DNA of 13,251 bases from Flavobacteriaceae bacterium (GCA_031289875.1 JAITOO010000112.1:1-13251); one strand, 5' to 3'. Counted from the stretch's first letter, positions 1-8,270 are shown. The notes: a model not told the origin generated them from the letters alone. Numbers and translations: made by a program.

Positions 1-4
1 TTTT

Positions 5-214
5 TTAGTGATTTTCAAAAGTAAGCCCCCTATTTTCGTAGAAAAGCGAAAGCTCATTTTGATATTTTTGCGCGTTTTCTCTCATTATTGCCTGCAAACA
101 GCCCTCCGGATTCTCCAAAAAACTATAGATATTCACATAATTCATCAAATTGCTGCGCACAACGGACACCATATTTGAAAATTGTACCTTGCTCTTTATC
201 AATGTCAGCATCAT
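5..214 (-). pseudogene. Small ORF, possible C-terminal remnant of an IS transposase
   Basis: A 69-residue open frame starts 7 bases after the tdh stop on the same strand. The frame is also open for about ten codons upstream of the ATG, inside the end of tdh, so the ATG need not be a true start. No convincing ribosome binding site is visible. The middle part (NLMNYVNIYSFLENPEG) reminds me of the C-terminal tail of IS4-like transposases in Bacteroidetes, but this is from memory and unchecked. No catalytic residues or inverted repeats are visible, because the frame is short and the window ends here. It could equally be a small hypothetical gene in the tdh operon. The family assignment is weak. 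Confidence 0.3.
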
Positions 215-221
215 GCCGTCT

Positions 222-1175
222 TTAAATGTTTTTCCTTTCTTTCAGTACCGTAATCATATTGGCAGTCATTTTTTCCAAATCGTATTCGGGTTTCCAGCCC
301 CATTCTTCGCGGGCGCAGGTATCGTCTATAGAATTGGGCCAGGAATCGGCAATTGCCTGTTTCAGAGGATCGATGTCGTATTCCATGACAAAATCGGGGT
401 AATGCTTTTTTATAGCCGAATAAATCATTTCAGGATCAAAACTCATCGCTGCAATGTTGAAAGAATTACGATGAACGAGTTTCGAGGGGTCGGATTCCAT
501 GATGTTTACCGCAGCATTCAGAGCATCAGGCATATACATCATATCCATAAAAGTTCCTGCCTTGACGGGACAAATAAATTTTTCGCCTCGTACAGCGTTG
601 TAATAGATTTCAACAGCATAATCGGTTGTGCCGCCGCCCGGGTGGGTCAGATTGGAAATAATGCCGGGAAAGCGCACCGAACGCGTATCTACGCCCCATC
701 GTGTGAAGTAATAATCGCTGAGAAGTTCGCCCATTACTTTGGTGATACCATACACAGTATTAGGACGTTGCACCGTGTCTTGCGGAGTTTTGTCTTTAGG
801 CGTATTAGAGCCGAATGCACCGATGGAACTTGGCGTAAATACAGCACATTTGCACTCGCGGGCAACGTCAAGACAATTCATAAGGCTGCCCAAACCTACG
901 TCCCAGCTGCGTTTAGGATATTTTTCCGCTGTCGCCGAAAGTATCGCCGCCAGATTGTAAATCGTATCAATTTTGTATTTTTTCACCACCTTTGCGATTT
1001 GGCTGATGTCCGTTGCATCTATCTCAACCGTGGGTCCTGCCTCGAAAAATCCGTCGGGAAATGGAGGTTTGTAATATCCGCAAACGACATTTGCTTCACC
1101 GTAAATAGAACGCAATTTGATACTTAGCTCCGAGCCGATTTGTCCCGAACTGCCAATAATAAGAATATTTTTCAT
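222..1175 (-). CDS. tdh: L-threonine 3-dehydrogenase, short-chain (NAD-epimerase-like) type
   Basis: This 317-residue cytosolic enzyme oxidises L-threonine with NAD+ to L-2-amino-3-ketobutyrate. It belongs to the extended short-chain dehydrogenase/epimerase fold and not to the zinc-dependent alcohol-dehydrogenase type found in E. coli. An N-terminal Rossmann motif GSSGQIG lies at residues 8-14. The TPSS stretch at about 114-117 supplies the catalytic serine region, and Y142-G-I-T-K146 is the YxxxK pair. A GGGTTDY segment at 180-186 is typical of this threonine dehydrogenase group and helps separate it from sugar epimerases. The gene follows kbl by 18 bases on the same strand, which strongly supports the substrate: kbl uses its unstable product. 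An AGGA-like element lies upstream of the ATG. The length is normal for the family. Confidence 0.92.
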   Translation of the reverse strand: MKNILIIGSSGQIGSELSIKLRSIYGEANVVCGYYKPPFPDGFFEAGPTVEIDATDISQIAKVVKKYKIDTIYNLAAILSATAEKYPKRSWDVGLGSLMNCLDVARECKCAVFTPSSIGAFGSNTPKDKTPQDTVQRPNTVYGITKVMGELLSDYYFTRWGVDTRSVRFPGIISNLTHPGGGTTDYAVEIYYNAVRGEKFICPVKAGTFMDMMYMPDALNAAVNIMESDPSKLVHRNSFNIAAMSFDPEMIYSAIKKHYPDFVMEYDIDPLKQAIADSWPNSIDDTCAREEWGWKPEYDLEKMTANMITVLKERKNI

Positions 1176-1193
1176 TTATTAATTCCTGTAATT

Positions 1194-2393
1194 TTATGAT
1201 TTAAGTACATCCAATTCTTTTCCGATTTTGATAAACGCTTCGATGCACTTGTCGAGATGTTCTTTTTTGTGTCCTGCCGAAATCTGCACGCGGATTCTCG
1301 CAAGATCTTTTGGCACAACAGGATAGTAAAATCCTGTTACAAAAATGCCCTCGTCCTGCAAACGGGAAGCCATTTCCTGCGATAGTTTTGCATCATAAAG
1401 CATTACGGCACAGATGGAAGACTGTGTCGGTTTAAGGTCAAAACCTGCGGATTTCATTTTTTTTACAAAATATTGAGTATTTTCATGAAGCCGGTCTTGC
1501 AGTTCGTTCGTCCGTTCTATAATTTCAAACATCTTGATCCCCGCTCCAACAATGGCAGGAGGCAGAGAATTGGAGAAAAGATACGGACGTGAACGCTGGC
1601 GCAACAAGTTAATAATTTCCTTTTTTCCTGTCGTGAAACCGCCGATAGCTCCTCCAAACGACTTGCCGAGCGTGCCGGTTAAAATTTCAATTTTTCCCCG
1701 CAAGTTGAACTGCTCCGTCGTTCCGCGACCGGTTCTACCCACAACTCCCGCAGAATGAGACTCGTCCACCATTATCATAGCATTGTATTTTTGGGCAAGT
1801 TCGTAGATTTTGTCCAATGGAGCAACGTTGCCGTCCATTGAGAAAACTCCGTCAGTTACAATAAGGCGGAAACGCTGAGCCTGAGACTTTTGCAATTGAA
1901 ATTCAAGATTTGCCATATCCGCGTTTTCATAACGATAACGTATTGCCTTGCAAAGCCTTACTCCGTCAATAATAGAAGCATGATTGAGCGAATCGGAAAT
2001 AATTGCGTCCTGCTCGGTCAAAAGCGGTTCGAAAACTCCGCCGTTGGCATCAAAACAAGCGGCGTAAAGAAGGGCGTCTTCTGTGCCGAAAAATCTTGAA
2101 ACAGCAGATTCCAACTGTTTATGCAAATCCTGCGTTCCGCAGATGAAACGCACCGAAGACATTCCCAACCCTCTCGTGTCCATTGCCTCTTTGGCTGCCT
2201 GTATCAATTCCTGATTGTCCGACAAACCCAAATAATTGTTAGCGCAAAAGTTAAGCGCTTCCTGACCTGTATTCAATCGAATAGCCGTTCCTTGCGGAGA
2301 AGTTATAATTCGTTCGTTTTTGTATAACCCTGCCGATTGAATATCCGCAAGTTCCGTTTGAAGATATTTTTGAAAATCACTGTAAACCTTCAT
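1194..2393 (-). CDS. kbl: 2-amino-3-ketobutyrate CoA ligase (glycine C-acetyltransferase)
   Basis: This PLP enzyme cleaves 2-amino-3-ketobutyrate with CoA to glycine and acetyl-CoA, the second step of threonine breakdown. It is 399 residues, the usual length. It is a fold-type I alpha-oxoamine synthase. H138 sits in SLNHASIIDG, D210 in VDESHSAG binds the pyridine ring, and K244 in TGTLGKSFGG forms the Schiff base. These positions match the numbering I recall for E. coli KBL. The N-terminal ANNYLGL and the SVRFICGTQ motif (about 80-88) are also typical. It is the first gene of a kbl-tdh pair, so the two enzymes are probably made together and the unstable intermediate passed on quickly. A TAnnTTTG-like box lies just upstream. 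BioF is the main alternative, but the tdh neighbour and the motifs favour KBL. Confidence 0.95.
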   Translation of the reverse strand: MKVYSDFQKYLQTELADIQSAGLYKNERIITSPQGTAIRLNTGQEALNFCANNYLGLSDNQELIQAAKEAMDTRGLGMSSVRFICGTQDLHKQLESAVSRFFGTEDALLYAACFDANGGVFEPLLTEQDAIISDSLNHASIIDGVRLCKAIRYRYENADMANLEFQLQKSQAQRFRLIVTDGVFSMDGNVAPLDKIYELAQKYNAMIMVDESHSAGVVGRTGRGTTEQFNLRGKIEILTGTLGKSFGGAIGGFTTGKKEIINLLRQRSRPYLFSNSLPPAIVGAGIKMFEIIERTNELQDRLHENTQYFVKKMKSAGFDLKPTQSSICAVMLYDAKLSQEMASRLQDEGIFVTGFYYPVVPKDLARIRVQISAGHKKEHLDKCIEAFIKIGKELDVLKS

Positions 2394-2409
2394 GGTGAAA
2401 AAGTTTTCA

Positions 2410-2417
2410 CAAAGGTA
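2410..2417 (-). promoter_or_regulatory. Putative -7 box of the kbl-tdh promoter
   Basis: The minus strand reads TACCTTTG, a match to the Bacteroidetes -7 consensus TAnnTTTG, 16 bases upstream of the kbl ATG. The nearest TTG upstream (2444-2446) is 26 bases away, longer than the usual 19-21, so the -33 element is poor. The 5' leader would be very short. Confidence 0.4.
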
Positions 2418-2447
2418 ATAATTTGCTGATAATTTTTATACGTCAAT

Positions 2448-2700
2448 TTAAAAAAGCGGCTCGCCTGCCTTTGCCAATTCCCAATCGGCAAGCAAATCTT
2501 CTTTGTGTATCAATTATCCACGCTTGAACAAGTTTTACTTTTTCAGAGTTCAATTCTCCTTCAATAATTTCGCCTTCGGGTATCGAAAATACCGACCATT
2601 CTCCCTGATATTTAACGTAAATATGCGGAATATGGTGTCATATATTGTCGTACTGATAAAGGTAATTTATCAAACCGTAAAACATTGAAATTATCGCCAT
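2448..2700 (-). pseudogene. Decayed DUF4160-family gene
   Basis: Reading the minus strand from an ATG at 2700 gives MAIISMFYGLINYLYQYDN, an in-frame TGA at 2638-2640 (codon 21), then HHIPHIYVKYQGEWSVFSIP, EGEIIEGELNSEKVKLVQAW, and after one extra base near 2511-2517 the adjacent frame gives IHKEDLLADWELAKAGEPLF and a TAA. Joined, this is about 83 residues with the layout of DUF4160 proteins: ISxFYG start, HHxPHxHVKY core, AWxxxHKEELLxDWxLA tail. The total length, 84 codons plus one base, fits exactly one insertion. DUF4160 genes often sit beside a DUF2442 gene as a toxin-antitoxin-like pair, but no DUF2442 partner is visible: kbl follows directly. The gene is not functional as read unless the stop and the frameshift are both sequencing errors. 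Confidence 0.85.
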
Positions 2701-2722
2701 TTTATTTGGACATTTTTAGGCA

Positions 2723-2840
2723 TTGTTAAATAAATATAGATTTCAATAAAATGAGTGCTGAATATCAATGATTAATTTGTTAAAAATACCGAAAATCCAT
2801 ACTATTTTAACAATACCACACCACTGTTTTTTGTTAAAAT
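2723..2840. repeat. Repeated TTGTTAAA motif upstream of the S46 peptidase gene
   Basis: The motif TTGTTAAA appears at 2723-2730, 2777-2784 and 2831-2838, and inverted (TTTAACAA) at 2806-2813. The second and third copies along the sequence form an inverted repeat, TTGTTAAAAATA (2777-2788) and TATTTTAACAA (2803-2813), around a 14-base spacer. It lies 110-200 bases upstream of the gene. It could be an operator or chance in AT-rich DNA. Confidence 0.35.
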
Positions 2841-2901
2841 GAATTGAAAAAATAAAAACAACACAACCCTATATTTTTCGCTATTTTCTCCAAAAAATTT
2901 C

Positions 2902-2909
2902 TACCTTAG
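2902..2909 (+). promoter_or_regulatory. Putative -7 box upstream of the S46 peptidase gene
   Basis: TACCTTAG differs from TAnnTTTG at one position and ends 14 bases before the ATG. It would give a very short leader. No clear TTG lies 19-21 bases upstream, only a T-rich stretch. The rest of 2701-2901 is AT-rich and carries no other recognisable gene. Confidence 0.3.
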
Positions 2910-2923
2910 CCCAAAAAAATAAA

Positions 2924-5071
2924 ATGAAGAAGATTTTATTAGGGATTTTCTTTTCCGTTATGGCGCTTATCCCTGCCAAAGCGGACGAGGGAATGTGGTT
3001 GATGATGTTTATTCATCGGCTCAATTACGTCGATATGCAGAAAGAAGGGCTGAAACTCACGCCCGAAGAAATTTACAATGTCAATCATTCGAGTTTGAAA
3101 GATGCTGTCGTCAGTTTCGGCGGTTTCTGCACGGGCGAAATCGTATCTGACAAAGGTTTGGTACTGACCAACCACCACTGCGGATATTCCAGCGTGGCAG
3201 AGCTTTCTACCCCTGAGCACGACTACCTCAACAATGGTTATTTTGCCAAAAACCCGAACGAAGAACTTCCTGCTAAAGGCTTGTACGTACGCTTTTTGGT
3301 AAGAATGGGCGATGCGACAGAGCGGATTAACGCGCTGCTGAAAGGAAAATCCGAACAGGAACGGGCGCAAATTATCAAAGAAGAGTCTGAAAAAATTGAA
3401 AAAGAAAACAGCGAAAACGGAAAATATATTGTTACCGTAAAATCTTTCTTTCAAGGAAATGAATTTTATTATTTTGTATATCAAGATTTTAAGGACATAC
3501 GTTTTATCGGCGCACCGCCTGCTTCGATTGGGAAATTCGGTGGAGATACGGACAATTGGGAATGGCCCCGACACACAGGCGATTTTTCGATGTTCCGAAT
3601 TTATGCCGACAAAAACGGCAATCCTGCGGAATATTCTCCCGACAATGTGCCTTATCACCCTCAACATTCTTTGTCGTTGAATATCAGTGGTTTCCGTCCG
3701 GGAGATTTCACTATGGTGATGGGCTATCCCGGTACGACAAGCCGTTATCTGACTTCCTACGGAATACAGCAATTGATTGATTATGAGTATCCTCCGTTCA
3801 TTGAGGCTTCCAAAACTGCTATGGATGTGGTGAAAAAATACATGAACGCCGACAAGGCTACTCAACTGAACTATGCAGGAAAATATGCAAGCATCGCCAA
3901 CTATTGGAAAAATCGCATCGGAATGATTGAGGCAATCAAGAAAAACAACGTCATCATCGAAAAAGAAAAGGAAGAGGCTCAATTCTCAAAATGGCTCAAT
4001 ACAAAATCAGACCGTAAAAAACAGTATGGCAATGTTTTAAATGATTTGAAAAGTTATTATCAAGCGACAAATGACAATATCTATTCCAAAATGTATTTGT
4101 ATGGAATTATCAGAGGAAGTTCTTACGCATCAGTTCCTTACCGTTTGGGAAATATGATTCAGGCTTATATTCAGCAAGATTCTGCAAATCGTGAAATCAT
4201 GAAACCCAAGCTGTTGGAAGCTGTAACCGGAATCTACGAAAACCTGCATCCCGAAGTGGAAAAAGATTTGCTCGCAGATTTGTGCAGTTTGTACGTTTCC
4301 AAAGTTGCAAAAGACCGCTTATTTCCTGAAATTCAGATACTTTCTCAGTCTCAGGATTTCAAGCAAACGGTTTTCAACCTTGCTGCCGGCTCTGTCTTTG
4401 AAAATAAGGAAAATATTCTCGATTTCATCGAAAAACCAAATGCAGACGTTTTACAAAACGACCCTTTATATCTGATTTCCAAAGAAATGATTACTTTTTA
4501 TACGACGAAAGACGAGATTGCTTTGCGGTTGGACGAGACTTACAATCAAGCGCAACGAAATTTCATCGAAGGATTGCGCCGGACTTTCCCTGACAAAACA
4601 TTCTATCCCGATGCCAATTCTACCATGCGTTTGACTTACGGGACGGTTAAAACACTGATTGATAATCCGCAAAAAACCAATGATGCACATGAAAATTACT
4701 ACACTACGCTCAAAGGCATGATTGGCAAATACAAAAAAGGCGACGATGAATTTGACCTGCCTCAAAAACTTATCGACTTGTACAGCGCAAAAGATTTCGG
4801 ACAGTATGTCAATGAATATGGCGAAGTTCCTGTCGATTTTCTTTCTGACAACGACATAACAGGCGGAAACTCAGGGTCTCCCGTAATTAATGCCAAAGGC
4901 GAACTTATCGGTTTGGCGTTTGACGGCAACTGGGAAGCCATGAGCGGCAACATTCTGTTCGATGAAAACCTGCAAAGGTGCATTAATACAGATATTCGTT
5001 TTGTGTTGTTCATCATCGACAAATATGCCGATGCACAAAATCTTATCAATGAAATGAAAATTGTGAAATAA
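2924..5071 (+). CDS. S46 family dipeptidyl-peptidase, DPP7-type
   Basis: This periplasmic serine exopeptidase removes dipeptides from peptide N-termini, a key step in Bacteroidetes that live on proteins. It is 715 residues, the normal family length. A signal peptide spans residues 1-20 (cut after AKA). The catalytic triad is H85 in TNHHCGY, D220 in RHTGDFS and S650 in GGNSGSP. The GGDTDNWEWPRHTGDFS block around 206-222 is the S46 signature. C69 and C86 are placed for the disulfide known in the family. The residue 18 after the catalytic serine is G668 (FDGNWEAMSG). In P. gingivalis this position is Gly in DPP7 and Arg in DPP11 (FDRNWE), so a preference for hydrophobic rather than Asp/Glu P1 residues is inferred. 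A helical, charged insert from about 140-170 fits the family's helical domain. The next gene is a small lipoprotein 38 bases downstream. Confidence 0.95.
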   Translation: MKKILLGIFFSVMALIPAKADEGMWLMMFIHRLNYVDMQKEGLKLTPEEIYNVNHSSLKDAVVSFGGFCTGEIVSDKGLVLTNHHCGYSSVAELSTPEHDYLNNGYFAKNPNEELPAKGLYVRFLVRMGDATERINALLKGKSEQERAQIIKEESEKIEKENSENGKYIVTVKSFFQGNEFYYFVYQDFKDIRFIGAPPASIGKFGGDTDNWEWPRHTGDFSMFRIYADKNGNPAEYSPDNVPYHPQHSLSLNISGFRPGDFTMVMGYPGTTSRYLTSYGIQQLIDYEYPPFIEASKTAMDVVKKYMNADKATQLNYAGKYASIANYWKNRIGMIEAIKKNNVIIEKEKEEAQFSKWLNTKSDRKKQYGNVLNDLKSYYQATNDNIYSKMYLYGIIRGSSYASVPYRLGNMIQAYIQQDSANREIMKPKLLEAVTGIYENLHPEVEKDLLADLCSLYVSKVAKDRLFPEIQILSQSQDFKQTVFNLAAGSVFENKENILDFIEKPNADVLQNDPLYLISKEMITFYTTKDEIALRLDETYNQAQRNFIEGLRRTFPDKTFYPDANSTMRLTYGTVKTLIDNPQKTNDAHENYYTTLKGMIGKYKKGDDEFDLPQKLIDLYSAKDFGQYVNEYGEVPVDFLSDNDITGGNSGSPVINAKGELIGLAFDGNWEAMSGNILFDENLQRCINTDIRFVLFIIDKYADAQNLINEMKIVK

Positions 5072-5109
5072 TTTGTTGAGCGAAATTTCCGCTCTAAAAA
5101 AATAATAAA

Positions 5110-5435
5110 ATGAAAAAATATTTTTAATTTTAACCGCATTGTTGCTTTCCGTTCCATTTGCCGCTTGCCATGACGATGACGAGCCGTATCCTTCATGCTT
5201 GAACGGTAATATTATTGGCGGTGAAAGGGTAGTCATTCGTAAATACAAATACCAAGAAAAAATAGTATATACGATTGATTACATTGACAGGTATTATATT
5301 AACGGTTTTGTTGCTCCGGAAGTTGATATTTATGATGAGAATTGCAATATAATTTGTCATGCAGGAGTATCGTCAAATACTTGCGTAGATTGGGACAAAG
5401 CCGAATATCTTGGAATTGTCAGGAACGATGAATAA
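5110..5435 (+). pseudogene. Small surface-type lipoprotein with a frameshift in its signal peptide
   Basis: The ATG at 5110 runs into a stop after five codons (MKKYF*). The neighbouring frame, open from before 5118 to 5435, encodes IFLILTALLLSVPFAAC followed by HDDDEP. One more A in the A6 run at 5113-5118 would give MKKIFLILTALLLSVPFAAC, a normal lipoprotein signal peptide with an FAAC lipobox. Acidic residues right after the cysteine resemble the Bacteroidetes surface-export signal. The mature part is about 90 residues, with VVIRKYKYQEKIVYTIDY, DENCNIICH and a late CVDW. It recalls small Bacteroidetes lipoproteins of the DUF6970 kind, but that match is from memory. The downstream TTG at 5139 gives too short a signal peptide to be a convincing start. 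It could be a true pseudogene, a slippage or phase-variable gene, or a sequencing error. Confidence 0.65.
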
Positions 5436-5458
5436 AAACAATAAAATCAAACAAAAAT

Positions 5459-5503
5459 GAGGCTTGTCCAAATTTCTACTTTTTGGGCAGCCTCCTATTT
5501 TTT
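5459..5503. terminator. Shared hairpin terminator between convergent genes
   Basis: GAGGCT at 5459-5464 pairs with AGCCTC at 5489-5494. After a bulged T, GTCCAAA (5466-5472) pairs with TTTGGGC (5482-5488) with one G-T wobble. On the plus strand a T6 run (5498-5503) follows after three bases. On the minus strand the hairpin starts right at the Crp/Fnr stop codon and is followed by a T-rich ATTTTTGTTT. It can therefore end transcription from both sides. Confidence 0.75.
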
Positions 5504-6088
5504 CACGCCGTTTTCTCTTAGTTTTTTTTTCATAGTGCTGAAAAACTCAGGCGTTACGCCGATATAGGAAGCAATATATTTCTGAGGAACTGCCTCAACC
5601 AAATTGGAAAATTTTTCACAGAAATTCAGATACCGTTGCTTCGCCGTCATATTCAAGATTTCGTTCAAGCGGTTTCGAAGGAACACCAGCGAGCGTTCTA
5701 CACTTTCGGCGTAATAACTTCTCAGTTCGGGGCATCGTTTTACGGAGTTTATCATATTGGAACGGGAAAGCATGAAAACTTCAGAGTCAAACACCGCTTC
5801 TATGTTGAATTTAGTCCGCGTGTGAAATATAAGGCTCTCATTATCAGCAATCCACCAACCCTGAGGTGAAAATTGAATTACCTTTTCCACTCCTTTGGAA
5901 TCGATGATGTAAGTACGCAGACAGCCTGAAATGACAAAATAGTAATATTCTTCTATTTCATTTTGTTTCAGCAAGAAATCCTTTCTGTCCACTTTTCTGA
6001 AAGTTACTATCGTTTTGATGTATTCTTTGTCTTCCTTGCTCAACGAAATAATATCCGTCATTTTTTCAAAAATCTTTTCAAAAATCAT
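5495..6088 (-). CDS. Crp/Fnr family transcriptional regulator
   Basis: This 197-residue DNA-binding regulator has an N-terminal cyclic-nucleotide-binding-like beta-roll at about residues 15-115 (FLLKQNEIEEYYYFVISGCL, then QFSPQGWW and FDSEVFML). A long linker helix spans about 120-150. A C-terminal helix-turn-helix lies at about 167-190 (VPQKYIASYIGVTPEFFSTM), matching the form common in Bacteroidetes, where the motif is usually ITPExLSRIRKK. No Fe-S cysteine cluster is visible and the nucleotide-binding arginine motif is not canonical, so the ligand is unknown. The gene begins 29 bases after lepA on the same strand and could be read from the lepA promoter. Its target genes cannot be told from here. 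The TAG stop touches the shared terminator hairpin. Confidence 0.88.
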   Translation of the reverse strand: MIFEKIFEKMTDIISLSKEDKEYIKTIVTFRKVDRKDFLLKQNEIEEYYYFVISGCLRTYIIDSKGVEKVIQFSPQGWWIADNESLIFHTRTKFNIEAVFDSEVFMLSRSNMINSVKRCPELRSYYAESVERSLVFLRNRLNEILNMTAKQRYLNFCEKFSNLVEAVPQKYIASYIGVTPEFFSTMKKKLRENGVKK

Positions 6089-6117
6089 GATAATGTGGTT
6101 TTTAGCGATAGTTAAAA

Positions 6118-7914
6118 TTAATCATTAATTTTCAAAACAGCAAGAAAAGCGGACTGAGGAACTTCCACCCTGCCTATTTGGCGCATGCGTTTTTTTCCTT
6201 CTTTTTGCTTTTCGAGTAATTTTCTTTTTCGAGTAATGTCTCCGCCGTAACACTTTGCCGTAACATCTTTCCGAAGCGCCTTAATGGTCTCTCTTGCAAT
6301 AATTTTTGCTCCGATAGCTGCCTGTATCGGAATGTCAAACTGCTGTCTCGGAATGAGTTCTTTCAGTTTCTCGCACATTTTCTTGCCGATATAGAAAGCA
6401 TTGTCTTGATGAATCAGCGCAGAAAGCGCATCGACAGGCTCGCCGTTAATCATAATATCCATTTTTACCAGTTTGGAGGGTTTCATTCCCGAAGGAGAAT
6501 AATCGAACGAAGCGTAGCCTTTGGAAATCGTTTTCAATCGGTCATAAAAATCGAAAACCACCTCAGCCATAGGCATTTGGAAGATAAGTTCCACTCTGTC
6601 CGCCGTCAAATAAGATTGATTGACGATTTCGCCCCGCTTTTCAATGCAGAGCGTCATAACCGCACCGATAAAGTCTGATTTTGTGATGATTGCCGCCTTG
6701 ATGTAAGGTTCTTCCACTCTGTCCAAACTATTAGGTTCAGGCAGTTCCGATGGATTGTGTACGGTAGTTGCCTTGTTGGGATTTTTTTTCAAATAAGCGT
6801 CGTAAGACACGTTGGGAACAGTGGTGATGACCGTCATTTTAAACTCACGTTCCAGCCGTTCCTGAATGATTTCCATATGGAGCATTCCCAAAAATCCGCA
6901 ACGAAAACCAAAGCCCAATGCAGCGGAAGCTTCGGGTTCAAAGACTAAGGACGCATCGTTGAGCTGCAATTTTTCCAGCGCACTGCGCAAAAGCTCATAT
7001 TCTTCTGTATCAACAGGATAGATTCCTGCAAAGACCATGGGTTTCACTTCTTCAAATCCGGCAATCGCTTTGCTCGCAGGGTTTTCAACGGAAGTAATCG
7101 TATCGCCGACTTTTACTTCTTTCGCTTCTTTAATCCCGCTGATGATGTAGCCTACGTCTCCGCATTCTATCATTGGTTTTGCTATCTGATTGAGTTTCAA
7201 TGTTCCTACTTCGTCTGCTTCATAACTTTTGTCTGTTGCCATGAATTTGACTTTCTGACCTTTGCTTATTTTTCCGTTTACGACCTTGAAATAGGCTTCA
7301 ATTCCACGAAAAGGATTGAAAACAGAATCAAAAATCAATGCCTGCAACGGTGCATCGGGATTGCCTTTTGGAGGCGGAATCCTTTCAATAATTTGTTCCA
7401 GAAGTTCGGGAACGCCTTCGCCTGTCTTGCCGCTCGCACGAAGCACGTCTTCGGGTTTGCAGCCCAGCAGATTGACGATTTCGTCAGTTACCTCTTCGGG
7501 ATTAGCGCTCGGCAGGTCAATTTTGTTAAGGACGGGAATAATCTCCAAATCATGTTCCACCGCCAAATATAAATTGGAAATTGTTTGAGCCTGAATGCTT
7601 TGCGCTGCATCAACAATGAGCAACGCTCCTTCGCAGGCGGCAATAGAACGTGAAACTTCGTAGGAAAAATCGACGTGTCCGGGCGTGTCGATGAGATTCA
7701 AAATGTAGGCTTCGTTCTTATACGTGTATTCCATTTGTATCGCATGGCTTTTGATAGTGATGCCGCGTTCGCGTTCCAAATCCATGTCGTCCAGCGTTTG
7801 TTCCTGCAACTCTCGGTCGGAAATGGTGTGGGTGAATTGCAGCAGGCGGTCGGCGAGCGTGCTTTTGCCGTGGTCAATATGGGCAATGATACAAAAATTT
7901 CTGATGTTTTTCAT
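6118..7914 (-). CDS. lepA: Elongation factor 4 (LepA), translational GTPase
   Basis: LepA is a ribosome-associated GTPase related to EF-G, implicated in back-translocation and in ribosome assembly or stress tolerance. The 598-residue length is standard. The GTPase motifs are all present: G1 AHIDHGKST at 11-19, the G2 region RGITIK at about 50-55, G3 DTPGH at 76-80 and G4 NKID at 130-133. Domain II follows at about 190-280 and the EF-G-like domains III and V at about 290-480. The LepA-specific C-terminal domain contains [20 protein letters not shown] and ends in [16 protein letters not shown]. No EF-G domain IV is present, as expected. A TATTTTTG box sits just upstream of the ATG, and the Crp/Fnr gene follows 29 bases after the stop. 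Confidence 0.98.
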   Translation of the reverse strand: MKNIRNFCIIAHIDHGKSTLADRLLQFTHTISDRELQEQTLDDMDLERERGITIKSHAIQMEYTYKNEAYILNLIDTPGHVDFSYEVSRSIAACEGALLIVDAAQSIQAQTISNLYLAVEHDLEIIPVLNKIDLPSANPEEVTDEIVNLLGCKPEDVLRASGKTGEGVPELLEQIIERIPPPKGNPDAPLQALIFDSVFNPFRGIEAYFKVVNGKISKGQKVKFMATDKSYEADEVGTLKLNQIAKPMIECGDVGYIISGIKEAKEVKVGDTITSVENPASKAIAGFEEVKPMVFAGIYPVDTEEYELLRSALEKLQLNDASLVFEPEASAALGFGFRCGFLGMLHMEIIQERLEREFKMTVITTVPNVSYDAYLKKNPNKATTVHNPSELPEPNSLDRVEEPYIKAAIITKSDFIGAVMTLCIEKRGEIVNQSYLTADRVELIFQMPMAEVVFDFYDRLKTISKGYASFDYSPSGMKPSKLVKMDIMINGEPVDALSALIHQDNAFYIGKKMCEKLKELIPRQQFDIPIQAAIGAKIIARETIKALRKDVTAKCYGGDITRKRKLLEKQKEGKKRMRQIGRVEVPQSAFLAVLKIND

Positions 7915-7931
7915 ACGTTGTAATAACGGTG

Positions 7932-7939
7932 CAAAAATA
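7932..7939 (-). promoter_or_regulatory. Putative -7 box of the lepA promoter
   Basis: The minus strand reads TATTTTTG, an exact fit to TAnnTTTG, 17 bases upstream of the lepA ATG. No clean TTG is seen at the expected -33 distance. Confidence 0.45.
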
Positions 7940-8270
7940 CAAATAAAAAACTACTGTTATGTCATGTTAAAAAAAACGTACTTCAAAAAATGTGATATTT
8001 AATATTTATCAGGTTAAACGGTTCATCTCATTGTTAAGGTAACTATCGTAAAAATATTACAGAATTTATCAAATAATAATTTTCATAATTTCTTATCTTA
8101 TAACTCTGTTTACTTCCCTGCCGGAGCGAATGTCTTATGTATGCTTAATATAATATGGTTTAGTTTCATGTCCCAAAAGTCAAGAAGTATTTTCCTCAAA
8201 AAAAACTTAATCTACATTATGAAAATTCAAAAAAAACAGTTTACAATTTTAGCGTGTTAAAAAAATCATA

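Noticed and set aside
150..1127. A 325-codon plus-strand open frame
   Set aside because: It lies antisense over tdh, whose motifs (GSSGQIG, YxxxK) are clear. The antisense protein is rich in F, R, H and C with no recognisable domain, as expected of a shadow frame.
2503..2688. A 61-codon plus-strand open frame between kbl and the peptidase gene
   Set aside because: The opposite strand reads as a decayed DUF4160 gene with recognisable blocks, so this frame is its shadow.
2939..3982. A 347-codon minus-strand open frame
   Set aside because: It is antisense to the S46 peptidase, which has a signal peptide and a complete catalytic triad. The antisense translation has no motif and shadow-like composition.
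5079..5095. Small hairpin GAGCG...CGCTC right after the S46 peptidase stop
   Set aside because: Only five pairs and followed by A residues rather than T, so it is not a credible terminator. The downstream lipoprotein may be read through.
8107..8172. A 19-residue minus-strand peptide (MKLNHIILSIHKTFAPAGK) in the lepA upstream region
   Set aside because: It is too short, lacks a ribosome binding site and matches no family I know. The GC-richer patch there is noted but unexplained.
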